Below, one piece after another: positions 44,761 to 53,770 of a stretch of DNA of 64,000 nucleotides (positions are counted from its first letter, which is position 1; each line of letters begins with the position of its first letter). Under the pieces are notes generated by a model that was not told the origin of the DNA, did not search any database, and was given only the letters and a program-made list of their open reading frames with translations. A program made the translations under genes and the position numbers. The stretch is taken from positions 1 to 64,000 of the forward strand of contig NZ_MYFN02000014.1 of assembly GCF_004514425.2 (NCBI RefSeq), read 5' to 3'. The DNA is from Shinella sumterensis. GTDB taxonomy: Bacteria > Pseudomonadota > Alphaproteobacteria > Rhizobiales > Rhizobiaceae.

Positions 44761-45693
44761 GTGCCACGCGTCTTTGACGTTCTGGGTTTCGGCGCCCTGG
44801 CGGTCGACGACATCGTCTATGTCGACCGCCCCCTATCCGCCGGCAAGGGAAAGGTGACGAAGCGTGCTTCCGACCACGGAGGCAATGTCGCCACGGCGCT
44901 GGTTGCCGCCGCCCGCCTTGGTGGTCGCACGGCCTTCATCGGCTGGCTCGGTGATCCGCCGGAAGCCGATGTCGGCGGGCGTGAGCTGGAGCGTGAGGGT
45001 GTCAGCACCGTGTTTGCGCCCCGCCACGCCGACGCCGTACCCATCCGATCCGTCATCACCGTCGGATCGGACGGCGAGCGCTTTATCGCCTATGACGACG
45101 ACGTGCTGCATGGCACGTCATCCGATCTGCCGGATGATGTGTTTGCAAAGGCGCCTGTTCTGCTCATTGATGGTTATGCCGTCCATTCGGAAGCCGCGGT
45201 CCAGCGGGCCCGCGATCTCGGTCTTTCCATCGTGGCTGATATCGAATGGGCTATCGGCCCCGCGAGCGACCGGATCCTGTCGCTCGCCGACCACCTCGTG
45301 CTGCCGATCGCATTCGCCAGATCCTACCTGAAGCAGGATGATCCTGCGGCTCTCCTCGAGGGGCTCTGGACGCCAAACCGTTCGGCGGTGGTGCTCACCG
45401 ACGGCGACCGCGGCAGCTATGTGCGGCAGAAAGACGATCCAGTTCTCTGGCATGTGCCGGCCTATGTGGTCCAGGCGGTGGATACGACCGGTGCCGGAGA
45501 CTGCTTCCATGGCGCCTATGCGCTGGCGCTGGCAGAGGGCGCGCGCCCGCTCGATTGCGTTCGGTTCGCCGCGGCAGCAGCGGCTATCTCGGTGACGGCG
45601 CATGGCGGTCGCAGGGGGCTGCCGGATCGGACCGTATGTCTCTCCTGGATGAAGGACGGGGCCGCGCCTGTGCCCGTGCCACTTCGCGCTTAA
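44761..45693 (+). CDS. PfkB-family carbohydrate kinase
   Basis: A 310-residue ribokinase-fold kinase with FGALAVDDIVYVDRP and the SDHGGNVATALVAAARLGG motif at the N-terminus, and the catalytic DTTGAGDCFHGAYALAL motif near residue 243. It starts with GTG two codons after the aldolase stop and no clear ribosome site, so it is probably translated by coupling. It should phosphorylate the aldolase substrate or its precursor. The downstream 324-base gap contains a hairpin and AT-rich promoter-like DNA. Confidence 0.92.
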   Translation: MPRVFDVLGFGALAVDDIVYVDRPLSAGKGKVTKRASDHGGNVATALVAAARLGGRTAFIGWLGDPPEADVGGRELEREGVSTVFAPRHADAVPIRSVITVGSDGERFIAYDDDVLHGTSSDLPDDVFAKAPVLLIDGYAVHSEAAVQRARDLGLSIVADIEWAIGPASDRILSLADHLVLPIAFARSYLKQDDPAALLEGLWTPNRSAVVLTDGDRGSYVRQKDDPVLWHVPAYVVQAVDTTGAGDCFHGAYALALAEGARPLDCVRFAAAAAAISVTAHGGRRGLPDRTVCLSWMKDGAAPVPVPLRA

Positions 45694-45744
45694 CAGTTTT
45701 GTCCGTCATCGCGATACTTTGCTTCTCTATCGACATGCCGATAC

Positions 45745-45775
45745 GGCCGGCGCTGGCGTAAAGTCGACGCCGGCC
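45745..45775 (+). terminator. Hairpin after the PfkB gene, terminator-like
   Basis: GGCCGGCG (45745-45752) and CGCCGGCC (45768-45775) are exact inverted repeats with a 15-base loop, about 50 bases after the PfkB stop. No T tract follows at once. The rest of 45694-46017 holds an AT-rich stretch (about 45830-45870) that could be the promoter of the next operon, and a possible LacI half-site at 45803-45815. Confidence 0.45.
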
Positions 45776-46017
45776 ATACTGGAATGTGCTGGGTGGTAAA
45801 AGTTTCGCGCGTAAAGAAATAAAATGTCATGCTGACGATTTTTTTATCTTGGAATAATAATTATATACCAATGGCTTGGCGATGAAATTGGCTTCTTCAG
45901 TTGTCTGTGGCCTCGCTTCCTATCTTGACTTTCCCGGCTAGCCCGAGCCTTCTGTCGAAAACCGGACGGTGGCGGTGGAGGCCGCCGGCCGGGGTTTGGG
46001 ACAGTGGAGGATATGCC

Positions 46018-47163
46018 GTGGCTGTGGTTGTGCTGGACAAGATCTGCAAGACCTACGGGAACAATTTTCATGCGATCAAGGATTTGAGCCTGACGATCCA
46101 TGACGGCGAGTTCCTGATCCTGGTGGGACCGTCCGGCTGCGGAAAATCGACGGCGCTGCGCATGATCGCCGGCCTGGAGGATGTGAGCAGCGGCACGCTG
46201 AGCATCGGGGATCAGGACGTCGTGGATCTGCCGCCGAAGGATCGCGACATCGCCATGGTGTTTCAGAGCTACGCCCTCTATCCGCACATGACCGTCTTCG
46301 ACAACATCGCCTTCTCGATGAAGCTGGCGGGAAAGAACAAGGCCGAACGCACCAAGCGGGTGAACGAGATCGCCAAGATCCTGCAGCTCGAAACGCTGCT
46401 GCAGAACAAGCCGGCGCAGCTTTCCGGCGGCCAGCGCCAGCGCGTTGCGATGGGCCGTGCCATGGTACGCGAGCCGGCCGCGTTCCTGATGGACGAGCCG
46501 CTGTCCAACCTCGATGCGAAGTTGCGCGTCCAGATGCGCGCCGAGATCGCCAGCCTGCAGCGCCAGCTGGGCGTGACGACCATCTACGTCACCCACGACC
46601 AGACCGAGGCGATGACCATGGGGGACCGCGTGGCGGTGCTCAAGGGCGGCGTGCTGCAGCAGGTCGATACGCCGAAGGCGCTGTATCACAAGCCGGTCAA
46701 CGCCTTCGTCGCAGGCTTTATCGGCTCTCCCTCGATGAACCTTTTCGAAGGGCGTCTGGAAGGCGGCTCGATCCGGCTTCCGGACTTTTCCATTCCATTG
46801 CCGGCGAGTGTCCTGGAGCGTGTTCCGGGCCTTTCGGGCTTCGACGGCAAGCCTGTCGTTTTCGGCATTCGCCCCGAAGACCTTCATGATAGCCGACTGC
46901 CGTCGGGCGCGGCCTATCCTACCATCCCCGCACTGGTGAGAACGATCGAGGAACTCGGTTCGGAATTGATCGTGCACCTGAAGATCGACGCGCCCCGGGT
47001 CGATTCCGGCGACCCCGATGCGGTGGAGGATTTGAGCGGCGCGGCCAATGCGGTTGCCAGATTCGAGGCCACCAGCACCATCAAGGCCGGCGAGCGTATC
47101 GATCTCGCCATCGACCCGGCCAAGCTGCACTTCTTCAACCCGCAGACGCACGCGGCCCTGTGA
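46018..47163 (+). CDS. Sugar ABC transporter ATP-binding protein (MalK/UgpC type)
   Basis: A 381-residue ATPase: Walker [18 protein letters not shown]-loop [12 protein letters not shown], signature [15 protein letters not shown], Walker [13 protein letters not shown]-loop [13 protein letters not shown] and a C-terminal TOBE region ([10 protein letters not shown]). The GTG at 46018 is preceded by GGAGG seven bases upstream; an ATG at 46013 is out of frame. It lacks permeases alongside and most likely powers the MalEFG-type importer at 35321-38435. It is the first gene of an eight-kilobase-scale rightward group of catabolic genes. Confidence 0.95.
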   Translation: MAVVVLDKICKTYGNNFHAIKDLSLTIHDGEFLILVGPSGCGKSTALRMIAGLEDVSSGTLSIGDQDVVDLPPKDRDIAMVFQSYALYPHMTVFDNIAFSMKLAGKNKAERTKRVNEIAKILQLETLLQNKPAQLSGGQRQRVAMGRAMVREPAAFLMDEPLSNLDAKLRVQMRAEIASLQRQLGVTTIYVTHDQTEAMTMGDRVAVLKGGVLQQVDTPKALYHKPVNAFVAGFIGSPSMNLFEGRLEGGSIRLPDFSIPLPASVLERVPGLSGFDGKPVVFGIRPEDLHDSRLPSGAAYPTIPALVRTIEELGSELIVHLKIDAPRVDSGDPDAVEDLSGAANAVARFEATSTIKAGERIDLAIDPAKLHFFNPQTHAAL

Positions 47164-47213
47164 GCGCCGATTGACGGCGTCGCCCGTAAACGACGAAAAC
47201 AAAAGGGGCTGAA

Positions 47214-48290
47214 ATGCCAGCAAAACAGGAACGCCGTCTTCGTGTGGGCGTGCTCGGTGCGGGCCAGATCGCGCAGGCCGCGCATTTCGAAAGCTGCACC
47301 AAGGCGGCCAACGCCGATCTCTACGCGATCTGCGATGTCGCCGACGACCTGCGCGAGCGTATGGTCATCACCCACGGGGCTGAAAAGTCCTACAACGACT
47401 ATGACAGGATGCTTGCCGATCCTGACGTGGAAGCGGTGATCATCGCGACGGCCGATGCCTTCCATGTACCGGCATCGCTGCGCGCGCTTGAAGCCGGCAA
47501 GCATGTGCTGTGCGAGAAACCCGTCGGGGTTACGGTGGAGGAATGCGTCGCGCTGAAGGCCGCTGTCGAACGCTCCGGCAAGGTCTTCCAGGTCGGACAC
47601 ATGAAACGCTTCGATGCCGGCCTCCAGGCGGCAAAATCCTTCATTGCCGACGAGATGGGTGAGATGGTCGCGCTCAAGGCCTGGTATTGCGACAGCACGC
47701 ATCGTTATCCGATGACCGACGCGGTGCAGCCGCTCGTGGTCACCAGCGCCAATGCGAAGAAGCCGACCACCAATCCGAAGGCCGATCTCAGGCGCTACTA
47801 CATGCTGGCACATGGCTGCCATCTGATCGACACAGCCCGCTACTTTGCCGGCGATATCCTCTCGGTGCAGGCGCGGCTTTCCGAACGTGCGGGCATCTGG
47901 TGCTGGTTCGTCGATGTGGAATTCGCGTCGGGCACGCTCGGGCACCTCGACCTCACGGTGCAGGTGCGCATGGACTGGCACGAGGGGTTCCAGATCTATG
48001 GCAGGAACGGCAGCGTCCTCGGCAAGACCTATAATCCCTGGTACTACAAGACGAGCGAGGTGGATATTTTCCGCGAGGCTGACGGCGCCACGCACCGGGT
48101 GCTCGGCGCGGACGGCCATTTCTATCGCCGTCAGGTCGAAGGGTTCGCCCGCACCATTCTGGATGGCACGCCGATGGAGGGCGCCAATATCGATGACGGC
48201 CTCGCGTCCGTGCGGGCCATGGTCGCCATCGCCCGCTCCGTCGAAACCGGCAAGTCCGTTGCGCTGGCCGATGTGACGGGCGGCGTGTGA
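47214..48290 (+). CDS. Gfo/Idh/MocA-family oxidoreductase
   Basis: A 358-residue dehydrogenase distinct from the one at 40731-41888. It has VGVLGAGQIAQAAHFES, CEKPVGVTVEE, and a C-terminal domain with HGCHLIDTARYFAGD, whose histidines and lysine-equivalent are typical of the active site. It should oxidise a sugar or cyclitol hydroxyl with NAD(P). The stop overlaps the ATG of the next TIM-barrel gene by one base, making an oxidoreductase/isomerase pair parallel to the one at 40731/42146. Confidence 0.93.
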   Translation: MPAKQERRLRVGVLGAGQIAQAAHFESCTKAANADLYAICDVADDLRERMVITHGAEKSYNDYDRMLADPDVEAVIIATADAFHVPASLRALEAGKHVLCEKPVGVTVEECVALKAAVERSGKVFQVGHMKRFDAGLQAAKSFIADEMGEMVALKAWYCDSTHRYPMTDAVQPLVVTSANAKKPTTNPKADLRRYYMLAHGCHLIDTARYFAGDILSVQARLSERAGIWCWFVDVEFASGTLGHLDLTVQVRMDWHEGFQIYGRNGSVLGKTYNPWYYKTSEVDIFREADGATHRVLGADGHFYRRQVEGFARTILDGTPMEGANIDDGLASVRAMVAIARSVETGKSVALADVTGGV

Positions 48291-49120
48291 TGAAACTCGG
48301 CATCTTCGCCAAGACCTTCGAGGCGACGCAGCCCGGGCCGGTGCTTAAGGCTGTCGCCGGTGCCGGCTTCGTCTGCGCGCAATACAACATGGCCTGCTCC
48401 GGCCTTGCCTCCATGCCCGATGCGATCGACGAGGGGCAGGCGCGTGCCATCGCCGGTGCGGCACACAAGGCCGGTATCGAGATCGCCGCGGTCTCCGGCA
48501 CCTACAACATGATCCATCCCGATCGGGCGGTGCGCGAGGCGGGACATCGCCGGCTTGCCGTACTGGCGGAGCGTAGCCACGCAATGTCCACCCGCCTGAT
48601 CACGCTCTGCACCGGCACGCGCGATCCGTACGACCAGTGGAAGGAGCACCCGGACAACGGCACGCCGGAAGCCTGGCGCGATCTGCTGGAGGCCGTGGAG
48701 ACGGCGATCGGCATTGCCGAGCGGTACGATGTCGATCTGGGCATCGAGCCGGAGCTTGCCAATGTGATCAACTCCGCCCAGAAGGCCCGACGCCTGATCG
48801 ATGAGATGCAGAGCCGGCGCATCAGGATCGTGCTCGATCCCGCCAATCTGTTCGAGACCGCCACGCTCGACGAACAAAGGACGACTATCTCTGCGGCCAT
48901 CGATCTTCTCGCCGACCGCATCGTGATGGCGCATGCGAAGGACCGGAACCCGGATGGCAGCTTCGCCACGGCCGGCAAGGGCGTGCTCGACTACAGTCAC
49001 TATCTTGGCTGCCTGAAGGCGATCGGCTTTACCGGCAGCCTGATCACCCACGGGCTTGCGGCAAAGGAAGCCGAAGATGTTTCCCGCTTCCTGTCGGAAA
49101 AGCTTGAGGCAGGACGATGA
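48290..49120 (+). CDS. Sugar phosphate isomerase/epimerase family TIM barrel
   Basis: A 276-residue AP_endonuc_2-type barrel. Visible features are KLGIFAKTF, VSGTYNMIHPD, LGIEPELANVINS (metal-binding Glu), IVLDPANLFE (Asp) and MAHAKDRNPDG (His). The metal-ligand set is complete, so it is likely an active isomerase, epimerase or keto-sugar lyase. The ATG at 48290 is used although GTG 48287 is adjacent. It overlaps both neighbours and is co-translated with the Gfo/Idh dehydrogenase and an alpha/beta hydrolase. Confidence 0.92.
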   Translation: MKLGIFAKTFEATQPGPVLKAVAGAGFVCAQYNMACSGLASMPDAIDEGQARAIAGAAHKAGIEIAAVSGTYNMIHPDRAVREAGHRRLAVLAERSHAMSTRLITLCTGTRDPYDQWKEHPDNGTPEAWRDLLEAVETAIGIAERYDVDLGIEPELANVINSAQKARRLIDEMQSRRIRIVLDPANLFETATLDEQRTTISAAIDLLADRIVMAHAKDRNPDGSFATAGKGVLDYSHYLGCLKAIGFTGSLITHGLAAKEAEDVSRFLSEKLEAGR

Positions 49121-49920
49121 ACCGCGTCTTCCGAACCGGCGACGACACATCTCTGAACGTCGACATGGCGGGTGAAGGCACGCCGGTCGTCTTCCTGCAC
49201 GGACTTTGCGGTGATGCCGGCCAGTCGGCCGAGGCGTTCCCGGACGACCCCGGCTTTCGCCGCATCAACATCGAGGCCCGCGGCCACGGCCGCTCGCAAT
49301 CCGGCGCGCTGGACCGGTTCTCGATCGAAACCTTTGCAGGTGATGTCGCGGCCTATATCGAGACCCATCTGGAGGCGCCGGTCATCATCGGGGGTATATC
49401 CATGGGCGCGGCGATCTCGCTGCGCCTTGCCGTCACGCGGCCCGATCTCGTCCGTGCGCTTGTCCTTGCTCGTCCGGCCTGGTTCGTCGCCTCGGCGCCG
49501 GACAACATGGCGCCGAATGCCGAGGTCGGTCGCCTCCTGGCAGAGCTTTCGCCTCACGAGGCGAAGGCGGCGTTTCTGGCGGGGCCGATTGGCCAGCGCC
49601 TTGCCGCCGACGCCCCGGACAATCTGGCCTCGCTCACCGGCTTTTTCGCCCGCGAACCCGTCGACGTCACCGCAACGCTTCTGACGGCCATATCGAAGGA
49701 CGGTCCCGGGGTGGCGGAGGATGAGATTGCCCGCATAGCCGTGCCGGCGCTCGTCATCGGCCACGAGCGCGACGTCATCCATCCCATCGCCCATGCGCGC
49801 GCACTTGCGGCAGCAATCCCCGCCGCGCGCTTCGTCCAGATCACGCCCAAGGCGGAAGACAAGACGCGATACGTCGCCGACTTTCGCCGCGCCCTCCATG
49901 CTTTCCTGAAGGACCTCTAA
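49117..49920 (+). CDS. Alpha/beta hydrolase
   Basis: A 267-residue hydrolase with FLHGLCGDAG as the oxyanion loop and the nucleophile elbow GGISMGAAISLRLA. An acid appears in GHERDVIHP. The C-terminal segment where the catalytic histidine normally stands (pattern GH near residue 245) reads ITPKAEDKTRYVADF and contains no histidine, so the triad is unusual or the acid/histidine pair comes from HERDVIH. It may open a lactone produced by the upstream dehydrogenase. It overlaps the previous gene by four bases. Confidence 0.88.
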   Translation: MNRVFRTGDDTSLNVDMAGEGTPVVFLHGLCGDAGQSAEAFPDDPGFRRINIEARGHGRSQSGALDRFSIETFAGDVAAYIETHLEAPVIIGGISMGAAISLRLAVTRPDLVRALVLARPAWFVASAPDNMAPNAEVGRLLAELSPHEAKAAFLAGPIGQRLAADAPDNLASLTGFFAREPVDVTATLLTAISKDGPGVAEDEIARIAVPALVIGHERDVIHPIAHARALAAAIPAARFVQITPKAEDKTRYVADFRRALHAFLKDL

Positions 49921-49923
49921 GAA

Positions 49924-50625
49924 ATGACTGCTCCCGCAAAAACCTGGATCGACGACCTTCCCAAGGATCGCCTGATTGCCGAATTCTCCGTCTGGTCCGC
50001 CGATCTCGTGCGGCTTGCCGATGATCTCGCCCGCGTCGAGCCGCATGTCGACGTCCTGCATATCGACGTCGCCGACGGCCATTTCGCGCCGGCCATGCTG
50101 TTCTTCCCCGATCTGGTGGCCGGCGTGCGAAGGGTTTCCAGGCGCCCGATCCATGTTCACCTCATGGTGGCCGATACCGTCCTGCTGTCGCAGATCGAGC
50201 AGTTCGCCGACGCCGGCAGCGACCTCATCAGTATTCATGTCGAGAACGACAGTGTCGCGGATGCGGCGCTCGATCTCCTTGACCGCCGTGGCGTCGCCGC
50301 CGGCATGGTGTTGCGGGTCGAGACGCCCGTCGAACGGATCCGGCGTCATGCGGCGCGGCTGCGTTTCGTAACGCTGCTCGGCACCGCGATCGGTGTAAAG
50401 GGGCAGGGCCTCGACGAGAAGGCGGGCGCGCGCTTGCAGGAGGCCCGAAAGATCATCGCCGAAAGCGGCGCAGGCCACCGCGTCGTGCTGGCGGCCGATG
50501 GCGGCATTCGCGAGCACACCGTACCGTTGCTGCGCCAATCCGGCGCCGAGACGGTCGTGCTTGGTTCGCTGGCTTTCAATGCACCCTCGCTTGAGGAGCG
50601 CATGTCCTGGCTTCATTCCCTCTGA
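49924..50625 (+). CDS. Ribulose-phosphate 3-epimerase family protein
   Basis: A 233-residue TIM barrel of the Rpe/AlsE family. It has VLHIDVADGHFAPA (metal His and Asp), HVHLMVADT, a later SIHVEND in place of SFHxE, and AADGGIREHTVPLL near the C-terminus. The pattern departs somewhat from housekeeping Rpe (which has HxDVMDGHFVPN), so it is more likely an epimerase for a less common ketose phosphate such as allulose-6-phosphate. It lies between the hydrolase and ROK kinase genes in the same operon. Confidence 0.9.
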   Translation: MTAPAKTWIDDLPKDRLIAEFSVWSADLVRLADDLARVEPHVDVLHIDVADGHFAPAMLFFPDLVAGVRRVSRRPIHVHLMVADTVLLSQIEQFADAGSDLISIHVENDSVADAALDLLDRRGVAAGMVLRVETPVERIRRHAARLRFVTLLGTAIGVKGQGLDEKAGARLQEARKIIAESGAGHRVVLAADGGIREHTVPLLRQSGAETVVLGSLAFNAPSLEERMSWLHSL

Positions 50626-50639
50626 AGGTTCGTCCGATC

Positions 50640-51599
50640 ATGAGTGAGATCGCCATCGGCATCGATCTTGGGGGTACGCAAGTTCGCGCCGCACTTGTCA
50701 GTGCCGACGGCAGGGTTCTCGCGCGCGCCGAGGACCGGACCGATGCGATGGCAGGTCCCGAGCGCGTGCTGGCGCAGATCCAGGCCCTTGCCGACGGCCT
50801 TGCCGCGGCTGCCGGAACGGCTACGGTCGTGGGCATCGGCGTCTCCACGCCCGGACCGATCGATACGGTCTCAGGAATCACACGGGATATTCCGACACTG
50901 GCCGGCTTTGCAGACTTCCCGCTGAAGGCAGAGTTGCAGAAGCGCTTCGCGTTTCCAGTCAGTCTGGAGAATGACGGTATTGCCGCCGCAATCGGTGAAT
51001 GGCAGTTCGGTGCGGGCAGGGGATTGGAAAACCTCGTCTACGTGACCGTCAGCACGGGGATCGGTGGCGGCGTCATCGCCGATGGGCGCGTGTTGCGCGG
51101 CCGCAAGGGCATGGCAGGCCATGTCGGCCACATGTCCGTCATGCCGGACGGCGCGCTTTGCCCCTGCGGTAACAAGGGTTGCTTCGAAGCTTATGGGTCG
51201 GGCACGGCTTTTACCCGGCGGGCGCAAGATCGTGCCTTCGCCTGCACCGAGACGCGGCTCGGCGCCGGTGGCGACGCCATCGACAGCCGCGCGGTCTTCG
51301 CTGCCGCACGCGCCGGCGATGCGCTTGCCAACGATCTGATCGAGGAGGAAGCGGAAATCCTCGGCCGCGGCTTCACAAGCCTCCTCCACATCTTCAGCCC
51401 GGAGATCGTCATCATGGGCGGTGGCCTCTCCCATGAATTCGAGCGCTTGCATCCCGGCATCCAGCGCTACATCACCGAGCGGGCCATGCCTGCATTCAAG
51501 GATGTACCGGTTATGCGCGCTGCGCTCGGCCAGAATTCCGGTCTGATCGGCGCGGCGGCTCTCTCTTTCCTTGCCGCGGAGTTTGATTTTTCGTGGTGA
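50640..51599 (+). CDS. ROK-family sugar kinase
   Basis: A 319-residue kinase. The N-terminal phosphate loop is IGIDLGGTQVRAALV, sugar contacts are in LENDGIAAAIGEW and VSTGIGGGVI, EAYGSGTAF lies downstream, and the zinc-binding ROK signature is CPCGNKGCFEAY. There is no N-terminal HTH, so it is a kinase rather than a repressor. It probably phosphorylates a free hexose released by the upstream enzymes. Last gene of the operon. Confidence 0.95.
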   Translation: MSEIAIGIDLGGTQVRAALVSADGRVLARAEDRTDAMAGPERVLAQIQALADGLAAAAGTATVVGIGVSTPGPIDTVSGITRDIPTLAGFADFPLKAELQKRFAFPVSLENDGIAAAIGEWQFGAGRGLENLVYVTVSTGIGGGVIADGRVLRGRKGMAGHVGHMSVMPDGALCPCGNKGCFEAYGSGTAFTRRAQDRAFACTETRLGAGGDAIDSRAVFAAARAGDALANDLIEEEAEILGRGFTSLLHIFSPEIVIMGGGLSHEFERLHPGIQRYITERAMPAFKDVPVMRAALGQNSGLIGAAALSFLAAEFDFSW

Positions 51600-51695
51600 T
51601 TGACGCGAAGTTCCTGACACAGGCGTCGCCAACTTAAGAAGCGTCGACTTTCCGACGCCAGGGACTGGCATCAGGCAGGAAGGCCAAAATCGCTT

Positions 51696-51923
51696 TTACT
51701 TGATCGCGGCTCTCAACACCGCATAGATCCGCTCGATCACGCGGCGGACGTCCGGCAGGAATCTGTCCTCGTCGTGCGTGACCAGCCACTGATCTTGCTC
51801 CAGTTCGCCGATCGGTTCTGTCACCTGTTTCAGCCCGCTCTGGTTGTTCCCGACGAAGGTCGGCAGCACGACACGCGCTACGCCTGCCAAAGCCAAATCG
51901 AGCGCGTTGCGCGAGTTCGTCAC
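51696..51923 (-). pseudogene. LysR regulator C-terminal fragment
   Basis: The frame ends with ALAGVARVVLPTFVGNN, followed by DQWLVTHDEDRFLPDVRRV, the last quarter of a LysR substrate-binding domain. The N-terminal HTH and first lobe are absent; upstream the sequence changes to an acyltransferase fragment in another frame. A decayed gene. Confidence 0.65.
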
Positions 51924-51949
51924 TTCAATCGAGGGTGTGTCACCAACAT

Positions 51950-52123
51950 GCTCGGGGTCGCGTTCAGCGGAAGGTGGACGAGCATTACCAGCAGGATTGC
52001 CAGCGGGCGTAGAACATCGGGACCGACCATACGAGTGCCCGTTGCCACGGCGCTCGTATGCGAGAGCGAGGAGAAGTTGCCTGTATGCGCATTGTTCCTG
52101 GTGGCAAGAATGGTCATGCGCAA
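51950..52123 (-). pseudogene. Acyltransferase (OafA/YrhL type) N-terminal fragment
   Basis: The translated frame contains GPDVLRPLAILLVMLVHLP, which is the first transmembrane segment of acyltransferase-3 membrane proteins, with the conserved Asp, Arg and His. The remaining nine helices are missing. It stops within about 55 residues and joins the LysR remnant. Confidence 0.5.
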
Positions 52124-52214
52124 TGCTCCGGATGTTTCATGGCAAAACTGATGCCGGTAAACTTACCGATCTGCGATTGCGCTGAAACGGTCCAATATGA
52201 AACCGTCAATTAAC

Positions 52215-52400
52215 CTAAATATTTCGTAAAATTGTAAACGATCTACCCCTCTGGCGCTGGGATAGTGAGATTGGATGAGTTCGCGCTGCAGAGTTCAGAA
52301 TTCCCGCGACAAGGGCGCCAACCTGATCGTCGTCCATATCACGGAGCGCCCGGCGCCGACGATGCCGATCCGGCCAGACATGAAAGATTAGGCGGGAGAG
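52215..52400 (-). pseudogene. Short DUF1127-like fragment
   Basis: The stretch HRRRRALRDMDDDQVGALVAG resembles the arginine-rich small DUF1127 proteins of rhizobia. The expected C-terminal GLSR motif is missing, and the open frame starts inside the neighbouring transporter remnant. Tentative call. Confidence 0.3.
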
Positions 52401-52545
52401 TAGAGCAGCCATGCCATGTCCCAACCGCCCGAGAGAAGGATGACGCCGGCGATCAGCACTTGGCGCCTGGCGAGCCGCGATGGGCCGCCCCTCTCGCGCA
52501 GGATCACCATGCCCGTGAGCGCGCCGAACAGAGATGGGCGAGGGC
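52388..52545 (-). pseudogene. Membrane transporter C-terminal fragment (EamA-like)
   Basis: PSLFGALTGMVILRER followed by RRQVLIAGVILLSGGWDM resembles the last helices of an EamA/DMT carrier. Only about 50 residues remain. It abuts the lhgO stop codon and is part of the debris zone 51600-52563. Confidence 0.4.
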
Positions 52546-52563
52546 GCATGGGATGAATTGGCT

Positions 52564-53757
52564 TTACAATCCTTTTTCCAGCCGTTCGACGATCATCTCT
52601 GCGATTGGAATTGCAGAAGTGGCCGCGGGCGAGGGCGCGTTGCAGACATGCAGCATCCGGTCTGTCTCGGCGAAGAGGAAGTCGTGGACGAGCGTGCCGT
52701 CCTTCCGCACCGCCTGGGCGCGGATGCCGGCCTCGTAGGGCAGGAGGTCTGCAAGCGTGAGGCTCGGGCAATATTTGCGGCATTCCGCCAGATAGCCTGG
52801 CTTCCACAGCGAGTTGCGCAACTCCGTCACGGCGGATTTCCGGTTCGCAACGACGGTTTTCCAGAAGCCTGGATAGAGTGCGTAGTCCGCGATGTCGGCC
52901 AGATTGACCGAGAGGCGCGGATAGCCCTCGCGCGCAAAGCCGATCACGGCGTTCGGTCCGACCGTCACGCTGCCGTCGATCATGCGCGTCAGGTGCACGC
53001 CGAGGAAGGGCAGGGCGGGGTCCGGGATCGGGTAGATGAGGTGTCGAACGATGTCGTTCTTGTCGGGCGGGAGGCGGAAATATTCGCCGCGGAACGGCAC
53101 GATGCGATGCTCGATCGAAAGGCCGGCGAGAGTCGCCAGCCGATCGGATTGCAGGCCGGCGCAGGCGACCAGTTTTCTCGCCCGCCAGCTCTCGCCTTCG
53201 GAGGCGACGTCGACGGCGTCAATCGTCTCGCGGATGCCGGTGACGCGGGTCGAAAGGCGGATGTCGCCGCCGAGTTTAGCGATGCGCCGCCCCATCGCCT
53301 GGCAGACTTCGGCATAGCTGACGATGCCGGTCGAAGGCACGAAGAGTGCGCCGCGGCCACGAATGTTCGGCTCGCGCTCCTTCAACTCTTCCTCGCTGAC
53401 GCGGTAGACCTCGATCGTGTTCTGTTTCGATCGCTCATAGAGGGCGTCCATGCGCTGCATTTCGAGATCCGAGGTCGCGACGAGCAATTTTCCGCAGGTC
53501 TCGAAGCGAATGTCGTTTTCCGCGCAAAACGCCTTGGTCGCCTCCGCACCCTTGCGGCAGAGTTCGGCTTTGAGGCTTCCGGGAGGGTAGTAGATGCCGG
53601 CGTGGATGACGCCGCTGTTGTGGCCCGTCTGGTGCCTGCCGAGCGCATCCTCCTTCTCGATGAGGATGAGGCTGCAGCCCGGCCTGCCTTCGAGAAGACG
53701 CATGGCCGTTGCCAGGCCGACGATGCCCCCGCCGATGATGCAATAGTCGAATATCAT
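52564..53757 (-). CDS. lhgO: L-2-hydroxyglutarate oxidoreductase
   Basis: A 397-residue FAD enzyme that oxidises L-2-hydroxyglutarate to 2-oxoglutarate, passing electrons to quinone. It starts DYCIIGGGIVGLATAMRLLE and contains IEKEDALGRHQTGHNSGVIHAGIYYPPGS split around residues 34-60, the LhgO/L2HGDH signature, plus CNAPSPAATSAIPIAEMI at the C-terminus. The ATG at 53757 places the FAD motif at residue 5; a longer upstream frame is overlap with livF. It lies 13 bases after the second livF gene, so it belongs to island 4. In bacteria LhgO follows the glutarate hydroxylase of the lysine/5-aminovalerate route. Confidence 0.95.
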   Translation of the reverse strand: MIFDYCIIGGGIVGLATAMRLLEGRPGCSLILIEKEDALGRHQTGHNSGVIHAGIYYPPGSLKAELCRKGAEATKAFCAENDIRFETCGKLLVATSDLEMQRMDALYERSKQNTIEVYRVSEEELKEREPNIRGRGALFVPSTGIVSYAEVCQAMGRRIAKLGGDIRLSTRVTGIRETIDAVDVASEGESWRARKLVACAGLQSDRLATLAGLSIEHRIVPFRGEYFRLPPDKNDIVRHLIYPIPDPALPFLGVHLTRMIDGSVTVGPNAVIGFAREGYPRLSVNLADIADYALYPGFWKTVVANRKSAVTELRNSLWKPGYLAECRKYCPSLTLADLLPYEAGIRAQAVRKDGTLVHDFLFAETDRMLHVCNAPSPAATSAIPIAEMIVERLEKGL

Positions 53758-53770
53758 CTGTCTTGCCTGA

